Below are positions 1 to 20,128 of a stretch of 64,000 nt of DNA, piece by piece; the first letter of the stretch is position 1, and each line of letters begins with the position of its first letter. Under the pieces are notes generated by a model. That model was not told the DNA's origin. It searched no databases and saw nothing but the letters and a program-made list of their open reading frames with translations. The stretch is from contig CAVNZM010000008.1 in the NCBI GenBank assembly GCA_963693365.1, forward strand, positions 5,332,001-5,396,000. Reading direction: 5' to 3'. Source of the DNA: Amoebidium appalachense. Its lineage: Eukaryota > Ichthyosporea. The translations under genes were made by a program, and so were the position numbers.

Positions 1-46
1 GTGTGTGTGTGTGTGTGTCTGTGTGTGTGTGTGTGCTTGCACACGA

Positions 47-82
<36 letters not shown>

Positions 83-112
83 GTGCGTGTGTGTGTGTGT
101 GCTTGCACACGA

Positions 113-197
<85 letters not shown>

Positions 198-389
198 CGC
201 GCGCTGTATGTGCATCTGTATCTGTACCCGTGTGTGTTCCATTTCATGTGTGCGTACCTGTATTGTTTGGAAACATGCACTGTGAAATACTACCTGAACT
301 AAAGCTACATCATAGTGTTAATGCCATATGCCGTTTGGGACTTACCCTCCCTCCCCCCCCCTCCCCTCCCCCCCCCCCCCCCCCTCCCC

Positions 390-481
<92 letters not shown>

Positions 482-499
482 GCACAACACAACACACAG
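1..499 (+). repeat. Intron tail: (GT)n, C-run, A-run
   Basis: No gene is visible here. The stretch is the end of an intron whose acceptor is the CAG at 497-499. It contains (GT)n to about 200. Within that, a 21-bp unit (core CTTGCACACGACCTCG) is present twice, at 33-53 and 99-119. Then come a C-rich block (350-423), an A-run of about 57 (424-480) and a CA-rich acceptor tail. The segment 215-345 is ordinary sequence in which I see no exon with usable splice sites. The upstream exon carrying the start of the PLAT domain must lie left of the window. Confidence 0.7.
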
Positions 500-9637
<9,138 letters not shown>

Positions 9638-9838
9638 CTTCATTTAAGCCCGTGGCCTGAAAAGAACCGATGATGTGTGAGCCTTTTGGGTCGGAGTAAT
9701 ATATACCGAGCTGCAAATACGGAATTTTCGTTGACATCGTGTTTGCTATTACGGCATTCAACTAGGTTCGAGTGTCATTATTGACAAAGGAAGCAATGGT
9801 CTGTCACTGAAAGTGGGTGCTGACTGATACTGAAGGTC

Positions 9839-9892
<54 letters not shown>

Positions 9893-10565
9893 GGGAGGGG
9901 GGGAGGGGGGGGGGGGGAGGGGGGGGGGGGGGCTATATCGATGACTGTGTTTTAAAATTTGATCATTGTCAAGGATGATTGCTGCAGCCGAGAGGGATTA
10001 TTGAATGAACTGGGAAGGTGGTTGAATGCTCATGGTGCGCTATTAGTGTTTGGTTTGCAGATTCATGCAGTGGTGCTGTTTAACGGAGATAACGTGCCTC
10101 ATACTTTGTATCGTCGGGAATGACAAGAGAACTTCCTGTTCTGCCAAGATATAAAATAGCTTTTATCTCAATCAAGGGCTTTTTAAGCTTAAATCTAAAC
10201 ATTTGAAATACGGCATTTAACGGGTGCATGTATTATTAAACCAGGCAAATTCCATGTGAAGGACTCAAGAGTCTCAAATGCTGTCGTGTATAATATGTAT
10301 AGGTTTATATGAATTATGTAGGTTAATGCGTATACAAATCTCAGGGAAATATAATGGCATACACGTGTTGGTCGCGTGCATGTGCTAATAGAGGACCACA
10401 CCATATGTAATTTAAGCACACAACAATTGCCCATGTACAGTGTAAATATGTAAAAACGTTCAATATACCCGTACGCGTGTTTTCAAACAGTGATTTCTAA
10501 GGAGCAGTGAGCACGTGCACGCGTGTTGCTACACTTGCAAATATTAGCTGCGCCCCCCCCCCCCC

Positions 10566-10596
<31 letters not shown>

Positions 10597-11666
10597 ACCA
10601 ACACATCCACCGCGGTACCCGTGACCCAGTGGCACACGTGACCCCCTATTTTCCCGCTACCTACGTCGTAGGATTCTTTCCGATAATCAGATACGTGCAC
10701 ACATTATGCATATGCTGTATACTGGATGGCGATTGCTGGCAGGATCATGGGCTTTGTACATGTGGGGCTGGGAAGTGTCAGCCTTGGTACCTCACCCTGC
10801 AGAAGTTGTGACCGGTGAGCGTCTGGTGTTCCCACGTGTCTGCCAATTCACTGACGACGTCAGCGGGTCGAGTTCACATGTACAAACATATGTGTGCACA
10901 TATGGTTTCCAGTCATGCAGGGGATCCGTCACAGTTTTTGTGTATGTATTGCTACAGGGGCACGGACCCAAGGCCGGCCACGGCTATTTTAGTACATAAT
11001 TACGTGCCTGCTTTTTGCTGCAAGCCAATCGGGTGATGCTAGACTATGTACAAATACGGCAATGACAAAATATGGTCAATATGCGTCGCTCGCCCATATA
11101 TGGGCATACACTGCCCGATCCTATTGGTACCCCTGTGTGCAGGCACGAACTGAAGACAGACCTTATCGTAAGGAGTGCAGGTGATGGCGGTGGGGCGCAC
11201 GTGCGCACGCGCGTTCATGTGTGTGTGTGTGTGTGTGTGTTGGTGTGTGTGCGTATGTGCAGCACCATGCGAGTTACCTAACCATACCTCTCGCTATTCC
11301 CGCCTTGCCTTCCTAATCTCCAGCGTTGGCATGTTTCCTGCCATATTCTACATACTTTCCTAAGTACAAATCGCCACCAACCAACACTTCCTGCACCCAA
11401 TCAAACACAAAACATACGGTACTCAACTACGAAAACCACCCCCAAAAACCGACCAACCAACCGGGCAAAAAAAAATAAAAAAATAAAAAAATAAAAAAAA
11501 TAAAAAAGTCGGGAAAAAAAATTGATGTGAAAGGAAAGTGATCGAAGTGAAAATGAAGTCGTCACAAAACAAAGAAGCGAAAGCTCTTATATACCTGCCA
11601 TGATGAAAAGTCGGAAAAAAAAAAAAAAAAACACCCAAACGCAGATACACCCATACAACCACCACA
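9638..11666. other. Intergenic / 3' flanks, no supported gene
   Basis: This lies between the convergent PLAT-RUN gene (+) and the next gene (-). It holds a T-run of about 28 passing into a G-run (9844-9932), a 30-base C-run at 10553-10582 and a short (GT)n near 11218-11240. A possible plus-strand exon at 11143-11183 (CAG acceptor, GTGATG donor) has no partner I can find. No polyadenylation signal could be assigned with confidence. Confidence 0.5.
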
Positions 11667-12673
11667 TCAGTGCCTTGGTAGTGGACCCAGAGGGGGTGTA
11701 TCCGTTTGTCCCTCCTTCTCCTCGCCGACATCCACCAAAAACCGCGTGTAAATCACCTTCGGCCTCGGGTCGGGAACCGTCGTCGGCACGTTTCTCATAA
11801 CGTAAGGCTCCTCCAACCTCTCCCCAGCCGCCGTCACCACACTACCAGTGCTCGTCTTGCGCAGCTGCTGCGCAGGGTGCGGCCCATCGTCGTTCTGATT
11901 GGGTACCGATAACCGATCAGGAGCGTCATTGGAGTTCTGGGATGGCCTGGAACCTTCTGTTGATGTGGACGGGGTAGGGAGCGCGCTGGAGGTTGAGGGG
12001 GGGTTTGGGGGCGGCACGGCGCTAACACGTGGCGTGTGGTGGCCGCCGTCAGAGTATTCGCTGCTGAAAAGAATGAACTTCTGCTGTTTCTCAAGCACGT
12101 GCACGAGACCGAACAATGTCTTGTACACGCTGCGAACGTCGTCGTTCGCGCGCGAGATGCATGCGTCGCTGTTTCTCCTCACGTCATCCCACAACACTTC
12201 CATATCGTCGAGCTGAACAAACGTCGCAAGTTCCTGTTGCGCGGTCTTGAGGAAGTGCACATGCTGTTTTTGGATGTAGCTGTACACGGCGTCGGCGTAT
12301 CGCGCTGTCGTCACGAAGGCCTTGTCGACCATGCGCATCGCCACGTTGATCTGCCTCATGTTGCACGTGCGGTGGTCGCAGTGCCGCTGCATGAGCAGAC
12401 CCGCGTCCTTGGTGACTTGGTCCTTGCGCGCGAGCAGCCCTGTGTGTGTGTACGTGTACGTGTACGTGTACGTGTGTGTGTGTGTGTGTGTGTGTACGTG
12501 TACGTGTGTGTGTGTGTACGTGCATGTGTGTACGTGTACGTGTGGGTGTGTGTGTGCCGGGGGGGCGCGGGGAGAGGTGGGGGGAAGGAGAATAATGTTA
12601 GTTTTTGCCGAAGAGGGGGGGAAGGGGGGGGGAGGGGTGAAAGTATTTGGCTCGTGTGCTTTGGGCAGTAAAC

Positions 12674-12714
<41 letters not shown>

Positions 12715-13093
12715 CATGCGCGCACGTGCTCCGGGCTGTAGGTGGCAACCCGAAGTCCTTCAACCAGTTCGCACATACACGTGCATGCCTGTGCTTGCAG
12801 CTGGTGCCAAAGTCCGCTAAACATGCATGACCCTCAGAATGGATGGATGCGATGTGAAATCTGCTCGTCCGTGTGTGTATGTAGAGTGCATGTTTTTGTG
12901 TGTGGGTGTGTGTGTGTGTGTGCATAAATTGTCTGCGAGTGCTTGTGTGCGTCCTCGAATGCTAGTGTGTGTACGTGTCTACTTCATGTGTGTGTGTGTG
13001 CATGTGTGTGTGTGTGTGTGCGCGCGCGCGAGGGTGTTTATGTGGACAAATGAAGCTATGTACGTCGTTGTGTGGGTGTGCATGCATGCATGC

Positions 13094-13150
<57 letters not shown>

Positions 13151-14545
13151 CTGTGTGTGCATGTGCATGCGCATATCTGGGTGTTTGCGCCAGTGGGTGA
13201 GTGCAAGATAGATAACTAATCAAGGGTCTGCATTTTGAAATGACATGCCACCCCACACACATGCACATCCACGCAACAAAAACACAGATTCGCAGAGGTG
13301 CTATCAACTACAGCACAACAGTTGAATGTGCGTGCTGGGGTTGAAAGAGCAGGGGAGGGATCGGTGTGGGAGGGGGCGAAAGGGTGTGTCATGTTTTTTG
13401 TGAGCGCGTGTGCGCACTTAGACATGTTAGGAGTGCACGTATGCATCTGTCTGCAACTAAAGCGTGTTTGTCTGCGCAGTGGTTTGTGTGCATGTACGTG
13501 CAATCTTTTTCCTGCCCGCCTACTCGTCCACGCGTGTGTGCCTACACACCTGCTTACTCCCAGTCCACGTGAGTGCATGTGCGTAACCTCGTGTGTGTGT
13601 GTACATGTGGGCATACACATGTCCGTGTGTCGTTGTGTATCCCGTGAGAAGGATGTACACGATTGTTTCCCAGCACGTACAAGAGTGCCCGTGCATGAGT
13701 TAATATATTCGTGTGTGCTCGCTGTTGTGTGTATGGGTGTGTGTGCATGCATGCATGCATGTGTGTGTGTGTGGGCGTGCACGCACGAATGTGTGTGTAT
13801 ATGTGCACGTGTGGGTATTTGCGCATGCTAGTGCATGAGCACGTGCAGCATGTGTGTACATACATACACGAGTGTGTACATGTATGTGTGCATTCGTGCG
13901 CTTGCACCTGTGCTCCCACGTGTACCTTCATGTGTTCATGTATACAGCATAGGGGTGTCCCCATACCTGCAAGGTGTTTCTCGTTCTCCCCAGCCAGCTT
14001 GACCAGTTTATCCGTGTAAGCCCTCAACCTTTCCTTCTGTACCGCAACCATCGCCTCCTTATCCTCCTTGCTCGACCTCTTTCGCATGTGCCCGTGCCCG
14101 CCCGAAACCACCGCGCTATCGCTTTTTCGCCTAAATTTACCAAGTGAAACCGACGAGCCGGTATTGAAAAACCCTAAACTGTATCGTTTTGGTTGCGAAT
14201 CAGGCGTGGACGCACTCCGTTGCGCCGGCGCAAGGTTAGCGGAATCGGTGCTACTTGCACTGCGCGCACTTTGCGTGCTACCCTTTCTACTGGGTGCTTC
14301 GATTATCCGGCGACCCACGGCGCCTATCGAGTGGAATAGGTTCCCCCTGGAGCTCGTACTGTCCCCCTCAGACATGGATTTCGGCGGGTTTTGGGGCCTC
14401 GTATCTGACATTGGGGGGGTCGTATTTGGGGGGGTTTCTGTGTGAGGGCCGCTGTGGAACGCAACACGGGTTGCCTGCAACCACACGGTTTCTTATGAGT
14501 GTTTTGAAAAAAAAAAAAAATTGCAGATGAATGTTGAAAAAAACC

Positions 14546-14590
<45 letters not shown>

Positions 14591-14687
14591 AAAAAAAAAA
14601 AAAAGATGGACCGAAAGATAGAGAGCCAGAGAGTGTATGTGTGTGCTCGTGTGTGCATGTGCACGAGTATGAAAAAGTGTGTGCATG

Positions 14688-14761
<74 letters not shown>

Positions 14762-15169
14762 CAGGGGGTCCGGGACAGCTGCATCGAAAATGTGACCAGC
14801 AGCCGAAAGCATGCCTGGTAACTTCAGCTTAACAGGCTTTGTACAAACAGCTAGCGAAGAATAACGAGGAGGAACATTTTATACCTTTTCAAGCTTGTGC
14901 ACAGAGTTGTTTGAAGTGCAACTAACCAGCGTAGAGAGTGCACGGATATTAAAGGAGCACGGGAACTACAGGGAAGAAAAGAGCAACTTACAGGAGGAAT
15001 GCACAACAACGGGGCACGCGTAAACATGAACACACCAAGCACGCGCCCATGCTACACTTGCCATAACAGGCCCATTTACACGCCTAAATGCGCCGAAACC
15101 TGTGTACCTAGGGGGACAAGCACGCACACACGCGCACGCAAAAACACCCGTATAACAACAGAGCAACTT

Positions 15170-15230
<61 letters not shown>

Positions 15231-15900
15231 CCCTAGGCTACTGCCCCCTTCAAGTCTCTTTTTCATTCCCCCCCCCCCCCCTCCAAACCCCCCCCCCCCC
15301 CCTCCTCCCTCGCTCGTGCATCAAATGTTCACACACCTGGGGGCTGGTGTCCGAGACCAAGTCCTCCAACGGGCCCCTATCAAGGCCCAGCAAGTAATCG
15401 GGCCGGTTCGGGCCAGCGGACATAGCCCTCCGCTCCTGAGAAAGTTCAGGCTGTGGGGAGGCCCTGCCCACAGGCAACTGAGTAGACGCCCGTCTGGCCG
15501 TTTTTCTTTCCCCAAGTTCGCCGGGGGAATACCGGCCCGTGCTTCGCGGGCTGGAGGGGCCTGGTTGTAGAGTGTCTGACTGTGTGCGAGCATTCTGCAG
15601 GGCTTGCTGGGTGGAAGAGGGGGAAAGACGCGGGGACACACGAGGACTCACCCCCTTCCAGTTCTGAAACGTCGACATGTCCGGGGGTTTATCTGGCGTG
15701 GAAACGGCTACCGATTCAGCGGACCCCTCCGAGATGCTATCACTGCGCGTGTTCACATATTTGGAGGTGGGAAGAGCAGTGCGCTCGAGCGAGGGTTGAG
15801 GGGTGGGCAGCACAAAACGAAGGCTGGGAAGGATGCCTACCCCCTGACCCCTCAGCCCCTCCTCTCTCAACCTGTCGCCTGAGGTCTCCAGCGTACACAT
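11667..15900 (-). CDS. Unrecognised Ser/Pro-rich protein with helical C-terminal half
   Basis: Minus-strand exons: 15337-15900 (first ATG at 15900, true start uncertain), 13967-14474, about 12726-12793, and a large exon from about 12410 to the stop at 11667. Phases agree for the first three; the last junction is ambiguous because the acceptor lies in (CA)n. Optional splicing of 15607-15651 (GTGAGT...CAG, 45 nt, in frame) is possible. The N-terminal ~350 residues are rich in S/P/R/T with many SPR and RxxS patches, typical of disordered phospho-regulated segments. From about the motif [20 protein letters not shown] onward the sequence is predicted helical, with several amphipathic segments ([38 protein letters not shown]), reminiscent of helical-bundle or BAR-type scaffolds. 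A Pro/Ser tail ends the protein. I do not recognise the family. An alternative 3' end would splice at the GTGATT after PDPRPK. Confidence 0.5.
12441..12545 (+). repeat. (GTGTAC)n-type variant of the GT repeat
   Basis: Alternating GT and TACGTG units. On the minus strand this is the (CA)/(CACGTA) tract directly before the acceptor of the last exon of the 11.7-15.9 kb gene. Every base alternates purine and pyrimidine. Confidence 0.75.
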
Positions 15901-17656
15901 TGAGTCAGAAGGGCAGGCAAATTCTGCGCATAGAGACGGATTGTTTTGCGCTTAGAAAACGGGTATGCTAGAGACCATGGTTTGAAGGTATGGTGTTTTA
16001 GCTGGCTTGTTTTGACTATCTCAAATTCGCATTAAACTAAGTAGATGTATAGTGCAACGGTATAAAATGGTCAAATATCGACTCTTGTGTGATGTATGTG
16101 GTGTAGTGTATGGAGAAGTATTGGCCTCTTTCGTATTCATAAGAAAAGCAAAGGCTTATTACGCGCGAACAAACCCGGTCTGCATGTGACAGTGGCTCAA
16201 CACCTGCAAGTATTGAAGTACAAATAAGAAAGTTTATGGTATTTGCCCATTTTTGTTAAACTGCACGGTCCCCTTTTGCACTAAACAAGAAAATCCTTCA
16301 GTAGCTTTCACCTCATATACATGTTCTCTTTCTTTTCCTTGTTCGAACTTTGTTCACAGTAAAAAAACTCACGAAGTCCTTGTCTGGACCTTTCTGAAAA
16401 GCCATCGGCTTGGCGTGATGATAGGCAGTGGGCACCATCTGGAATTTTTGAATTTTCAAACGAGATACACTCATTCGGGATGTGTCACAAGCCCATATTT
16501 ATTCATAGAGTATAATTTACGTATAATTTTGTTGATGCATGGTTGTGGATTGCTAATAGTAAGCTTGTTATCAAACATTTTTAATTATTGTGTCATATAT
16601 AAATGTAACAAATAAGTAATTGGCATGCGTGCAGCCCCAGCAACGTCTTGCAACTTGAATAATATATATTAACTCCTCAGTAGACTGAATTTGTTGAAAA
16701 TATTGTTTCCGAATAGGTTTGCAAAAGCCTCTCTGTCTGTACTCGCCCGGCCGCAGCCGCAGGTGAGCCCAAGCTGAGCCCGCATGCCGCAGAAGATCAA
16801 ATTGTGAAACGGATAGCCAGCCGTAATGAAGACCTTATCTTTATAATTGAAATTATTAAGAGAAATATAATGGTTCTAGTGCACATCTCTAGACCATTGG
16901 TACAGTGTACATGTTGTAGTTTTCTGACCTGAAGTTCTCAGCGAGCAGGGCATAAAGGGTGCCTCCAAAAAAGAAACTGATGCCGGACCAATCGCTACAT
17001 CACTGTGAACAAGACCATTATAGCACTGATCCTTCGCCAATCATTTCAAGCATACAGACTACCCATCGTCGTGATAAGATACCACAAAATTTCTGGACTT
17101 GTCAACCTGCGAAAAAAGTGTCACACAAAAAACCTAAACGCAAAAAGGGTAACTTGGAATAAAAAATTATTAAAAAAAGATATATCAACCAGATCAAAAA
17201 TGTATTAAAAAGCGTGTGTTCTTTCGTTCTTGTTAATGATCAAATTAATCCAGCCAACCACACCGATAGGCTCATCTCGAAGAATAGCCGATGCTGATGA
17301 AACGGCTACACAGGTGCATGATCCCGTATGAGGATGGCCCAATCAGGTTGGGGCACACAAGATGTCGTCGGAGAGCTGGTCTGCCGGCAACGTTCAACTG
17401 TATGCTGCGGGCACCGTCGTGTGTGCACGTGTTTGGCCGTCGCAGGCTGGTGGTAAGGTGGATCAGGTGGAAATAGTTGGGTGGCAAAAACTAAGTGCAC
17501 ATGTGGCCCAAAATCTCAGTGTGTCGAAATCTAATCAAGATTACCGCATGATCGTGGTTGTTACTGGTATGTGCAGGTACATATACTGTGTTTGCATAAC
17601 ACATGTACATGGTTTGATCCGGACACGGAAGTAGCTATAGCTACATAAATGAATAT
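15901..17656. other. AT-richer stretch without a supported gene
   Basis: Frames here (for example 16253-16615 plus, 17272-17487 minus) have ordinary composition, but show no recognisable domain, no matching splice partners and no start context. The first exon, 5' UTR and promoter of the minus-strand 11.7-15.9 kb gene probably lie at the left end. Nothing else is visible. Confidence 0.45.
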
Positions 17657-17808
17657 GGCCCGGGTACCATATCAGGAGCGGGTAATTTTTGAATTCTCCC
17701 TCCCCGGCCCCGCCAGGGAAAATTTGAGGTTTTTGGACCTCAAAGAAGTCAAAATTTGCAAAATCCACTACCGGGAGGCCAAAAAGGGTGATTTCACAAA
17801 AAAGGAGG
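17657..17808 (-). repeat. Dispersed repeat, single copy (family of 31931-32190)
   Basis: This 152-bp segment is the reverse complement of the 130-bp unit duplicated at 31931-32190 plus its left flank. It shows only scattered substitutions (for example CCGCCAGG against CCGCCGGG). It starts at GGCCCGGGTACC and ends at the AAAAAAGGAGG flank. It lies just 3' of the orphan GH20 exon, in the same minus orientation sense. No coding content is convincing. Confidence 0.85.
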
Positions 17809-17895
17809 TGTTTTTTGGGATAGGCTGCGGGGGCGGGGGCGGAGGGAGGGGGGGATTGGTGTAGGTGTTTCCGGGGGGCGGGGAGGGGGGTGGTG

Positions 17896-17928
<33 letters not shown>

Positions 17929-17934
17929 ATATAC

Positions 17935-18107
17935 GGGTTGAAACGAGGCCACTGCAGCAGGGTGGATAAGTGGCCTAGGGTTTGGATACACGGCACCACA
18001 TCCAGCCCCAGCTGGTGCGCATATGTGTCTACCTCCTGTAGCTCATGGCTGCTATAGCGCCCCCTCTGGTATCCAAACACACCCTCCCCTGATACCTCGT
18101 AGGTGTC
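17935..18107 (-). pseudogene. Orphan exon of a GH20 beta-N-acetylhexosaminidase
   Basis: A minus-strand exon with a good acceptor (TTTCCTATCAG, preceded by a long C-rich tract) and a GTATAT donor. It encodes about 57 residues beginning DTYEVSGEGVFGYQRGRYS and containing VVPCIQTLGHLSTLLQWPRF. In GH20 enzymes this matches the segment where an aromatic-acid-DTYE strand is followed by the GRY(S/T) helix start and then the 'PxIQTxGH' strand of the TIM barrel. The family hydrolyses terminal beta-GlcNAc/GalNAc. I searched the minus strand on both sides for exons with the catalytic Asp-Glu pair and the barrel's other strands and found none. It is therefore either a remnant or a gene whose other exons lie far away; the downstream side is occupied by a dispersed repeat. 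Confidence 0.6.
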
Positions 18108-18151
18108 CTGATAGGAAATTAAAGGGTGTGAGATGTATGATGGTGGTGGTG

Positions 18152-18183
<32 letters not shown>

Positions 18184-18900
18184 GCGTGGGGATGAGGGAG
18201 GAGGAGGGAGGAGGGGGGGGGGGGGGGGGAAGAGGCAGAGAAAGAGAGGGAGGTGTGTACCGGAGATGATGGGATATGAAGTGTGAAGGGGAGGGATAAT
18301 GGAGGAGGGGGAGGGGGGGAGGGGGGGCAGCTTGAGCGGGAGAGAGTGGAAGGGGGAAAGAGGGAGTTGGTGGGGGAGGGGGGGAACGAGAGTGTGTGGG
18401 AAACAGCAGGAAAGAAAGAGGGAATAAGAAAGCGGGGTTGGGGGGAAATGGAAACGGGAGGGAGGGAGGGAAGGGGAGGTAGGCTAGAGAGAAAGAGAGC
18501 ACGTGAGAGACAAAGTAAGAAAAAAGAGAAAGAAAGAAGAGACAGTGTGAGCGAGAGGTGAGCGATGCAGGGAGTAGGCACAAGTATGTGTTGGCGCCGC
18601 AAGGAATCCACCCCCTTTCTCTCCACCTTTACCAACTGTCTTACCCCCACAGCAAATCAGCACAAGCCCTACTCCAATTTACCATCTACGTTCACACCGA
18701 AAAAATGACCAAAAAAAAAAAAAAGGTAATTTAGTGGTTAACGAGGGGATTATGCGGAAACCTCCAACACCACCACCTCCCCTCATAAACCTCTCACCCT
18801 TCCCTCCCGTTTCATCTTCTCGCACCTACAAATAACAACACACAACGAGTAGAGGAACCAAACAAAGATTTGACAAGCAGAGGGTGGTCAGTGCATTGTC
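18108..18900. other. G/purine-rich tract (C-rich on minus strand)
   Basis: 18150-18560 is almost wholly G/A on the plus strand; read on the minus strand it is the C/T-rich region upstream of the GH20 exon acceptor. 18600-18900 is ordinary sequence with no supported exon. The minus frame near 18570-18645 (LVKVERKGVDSL) has a possible AG acceptor but no GH20 resemblance. Confidence 0.5.
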
Positions 18901-18908
18901 TATAAAAG
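18901..18908 (+). promoter_or_regulatory. TATA box
   Basis: TATAAAAG in a repeat-poor context. Downstream lie a long T/C-rich leader (19004-19066) and the 60-codon frame at 19071-19253. A start site around 18930 would be expected. The assignment rests on sequence match and spacing only. Confidence 0.4.
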
Positions 18909-19070
18909 GTGGGGACGATTAATTGTCCCCATTCCAGCACTTCCGGGTCAACCCAATTGTTCAGCATATAAATCATGATATGAGCTGCAATCTTCTTTCT
19001 AACGCTTTATTATTATTATTCCCTTCTTTTTCTCTTTTTTTTCCCTCTTCTTTTTCTCTTTTGTTGTATT

Positions 19071-19253
19071 ATGGAGTATCTCAGCTTGCTGCCGGCAAAA
19101 CGATGGTGCGCAGCCGATGCGCAACACGCTAATCACACAGCTAGAATCCACTTTGACCCGGCCTGGCCCGAAATGCTAAAAGAAATCAAGAGTCATATAC
19201 CGAGGTCAGCTGCCGAAATCAGAGTTCACAGGCCGAGTCGGGTGGGTTCATGA
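19071..19253 (+). CDS. Small open frame, 60 codons, possible coding
   Basis: An ATG frame follows a pyrimidine-rich leader and a TATA box 170 bp upstream. The product starts MEYLSLLPAKRWC and has no signal peptide or motif I recognise. The last ~20 codons run into the left arm of the 19190-19343 inverted repeat, so a transcript would be able to fold at its 3' end. It may be a chance frame; composition is ordinary. Confidence 0.25.
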   Translation: MEYLSLLPAKRWCAADAQHANHTARIHFDPAWPEMLKEIKSHIPRSAAEIRVHRPSRVGS

Positions 19254-19343
19254 CCGACGCACCGAAGGTGCGGAGGTCATGAACCCACCCGACGAGGCCT
19301 GTGAACTCTGATGGAGGCAAGCTGACCGAGGTAAATATGACTC
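19190..19343. repeat. Foldback inverted repeat, ~65-bp arms
   Basis: The left arm starts GAGTCATATACCGAGGTCAG; the right arm ends GCTGACCGAGGTAAATATGACTC. Near-perfect inner arms contain the ATCAGAGTTCACAGGCC and GTCGGGTGGGTTCATGACC blocks and their complements. A short loop (about 19253-19275) itself contains GCACC/GGTGC. The outer ends pair with a few mismatches. This is compatible with a MITE/foldback element or a hairpin RNA source. Target-site duplications are not obvious. Confidence 0.8.
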
Positions 19344-19449
19344 GGTTTGTACGCGAGAACTCGCTTAGTCTACTGTATTTATTTGCATAATCCAGAACCA
19401 GTCTGGTTTACATAGTCACTAAAAATATTATTTGTGAAGTATTGTATAT

Positions 19450-19790
19450 TTAATTTTTCTTATTATCCTGCTGGGTTTCAAAAGGCTGATTTACATAAAT
19501 ATTGATGTTTCCATGTACGGTGGCACCCCGGAAAAAATCCTGCAGTGCTGCATTCATTGATGTTTGATTGGTAGTTCTTTTCTCGATTTGATTGGTTGTC
19601 TGTGGAATGCAAACATTCGTGTGATTGGTCACCGGGGCAAGTACACGTGTACCTCCTGCACTGTCAACTGTGATGGTTCGATTTGTTGCTCCTGTATTTT
19701 GTCAACGCCCTGCTTTTGGTCGGCAGATTTCAGAATTTTGTTGGTAACGTCTTCGGAGAGGACGATTGGGGCGGCGCGCTTCTGAGCCAT
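19450..19790 (-). CDS. Two-exon small protein, 95 residues, unknown
   Basis: Minus strand: exon 1 is 19653-19790 (ATG in ACCACAATGGC), exon 2 is 19450-19599 (stop TAA). A 52-nt intron has a GTACAC donor and a TTCCACAG acceptor, in perfect phase 0. A TATA box lies 75 bp upstream of the ATG. The product begins MAQKRAAPIVLSEDVTNKIL, has a Gln/Lys-rich polar middle with no membrane segment, and ends in FFRGATVHGNINIYVNQ followed by a short polar tail. The G-x-H-G-N-I-N-I pattern alternates polar and beta-branched residues, the kind of short segment seen in beta-arch or amyloid-like signalling motifs; that resemblance is only an inference. The intron is free of microsatellite sequence, unlike those of most genes in the window. 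I do not recognise the family. Confidence 0.55.
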
Positions 19791-19864
19791 TGTGGTGTTG
19801 TGGTGTGAGAAAGGAATTTGAGTGCTCGTAATTCTTATGATGCAGACTGAATGCCATTTTGCCC

Positions 19865-19872
19865 CTTTATAT
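19865..19872 (-). promoter_or_regulatory. TATA box of the 95-residue gene
   Basis: ATATAAAG on the minus strand (context GCATATAAAGGGG), 75 bp upstream of the ATG at 19790. The start site would fall near 19838. It is arranged head to head with the plus-strand TATA at 19964. The ~90 bp between contains two ATTGG/CCAAT-type motifs (about 19933-19944). Confidence 0.6.
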
Positions 19873-19963
19873 GCTACCTTCCGAAACACGCCGTGGTGAT
19901 TTGCGGATCAGTTTTTAACATGTTCTCGATTGTGATTGGACAATCTCAACGCAGTCGAGCGGG

Positions 19964-19970
19964 TATATAA
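19964..19970 (+). promoter_or_regulatory. TATA box of the hairpin transcription unit
   Basis: TATATAA in the context GCGGGTATATAAAGCGC, near-identical in core to the divergent minus-strand TATA. The predicted start (~25-30 bp downstream) falls near the CAGTCAGTTTGTCAGTTTGG segment (19981-20000). The first ATG (20024) opens a frame of only MGF before a stop, so the transcript is probably not coding. Confidence 0.6.
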
Positions 19971-20046
19971 AGCGCAAACACAGTCAGTTTGTCAGTTTGG
20001 ACACATCGCCAATAGTCTAGTGCGATGGGTTTTTAGAAAATTTGTC

Positions 20047-20123
20047 GAGGTCGCATGGAAACCGGGAGGATGGGGGGAAACCAGCTGGTTTCTACCCACC
20101 CTCCCTGGTTTCCATGCGACCTC
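20047..20123 (+). ncRNA. Candidate hairpin non-coding RNA
   Basis: The outer stem is 17 perfect pairs (GAGGTCGCATGGAAACC with its complement at 20107-20123). It continues past a one-base bulge through GGGAGG, and is capped by a second self-complementary element AAACCAGCTGGTTT (20078-20091). The hairpin lies about 80 bp downstream of a TATA box and 6 bp upstream of AATAAA (20129-20134), giving a compact unit of roughly 150 nt with no open frame. Hairpin size and position are compatible with a miRNA-type precursor or a structured 3' element. It could also be a foldback element that happens to sit between these signals. Confidence 0.45.
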
Positions 20124-20128
20124 ATCTG

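Noticed and set aside
1-285. Cys-Val-rich open frames in all three frames
   Set aside because: Direct translation of (GT)n; the same occurs at every GT block. On the other strand they read His-Thr.
15607-15651. Definite intron in the Ser/Pro-rich protein
   Set aside because: Good GTGAGT and CAG ends, but 45 nt in frame and the retained peptide resembles its neighbours, so splicing cannot be decided from sequence.
16253-16615. 120-codon plus frame
   Set aside because: AT-rich, no motif, no start context, no splice partners.
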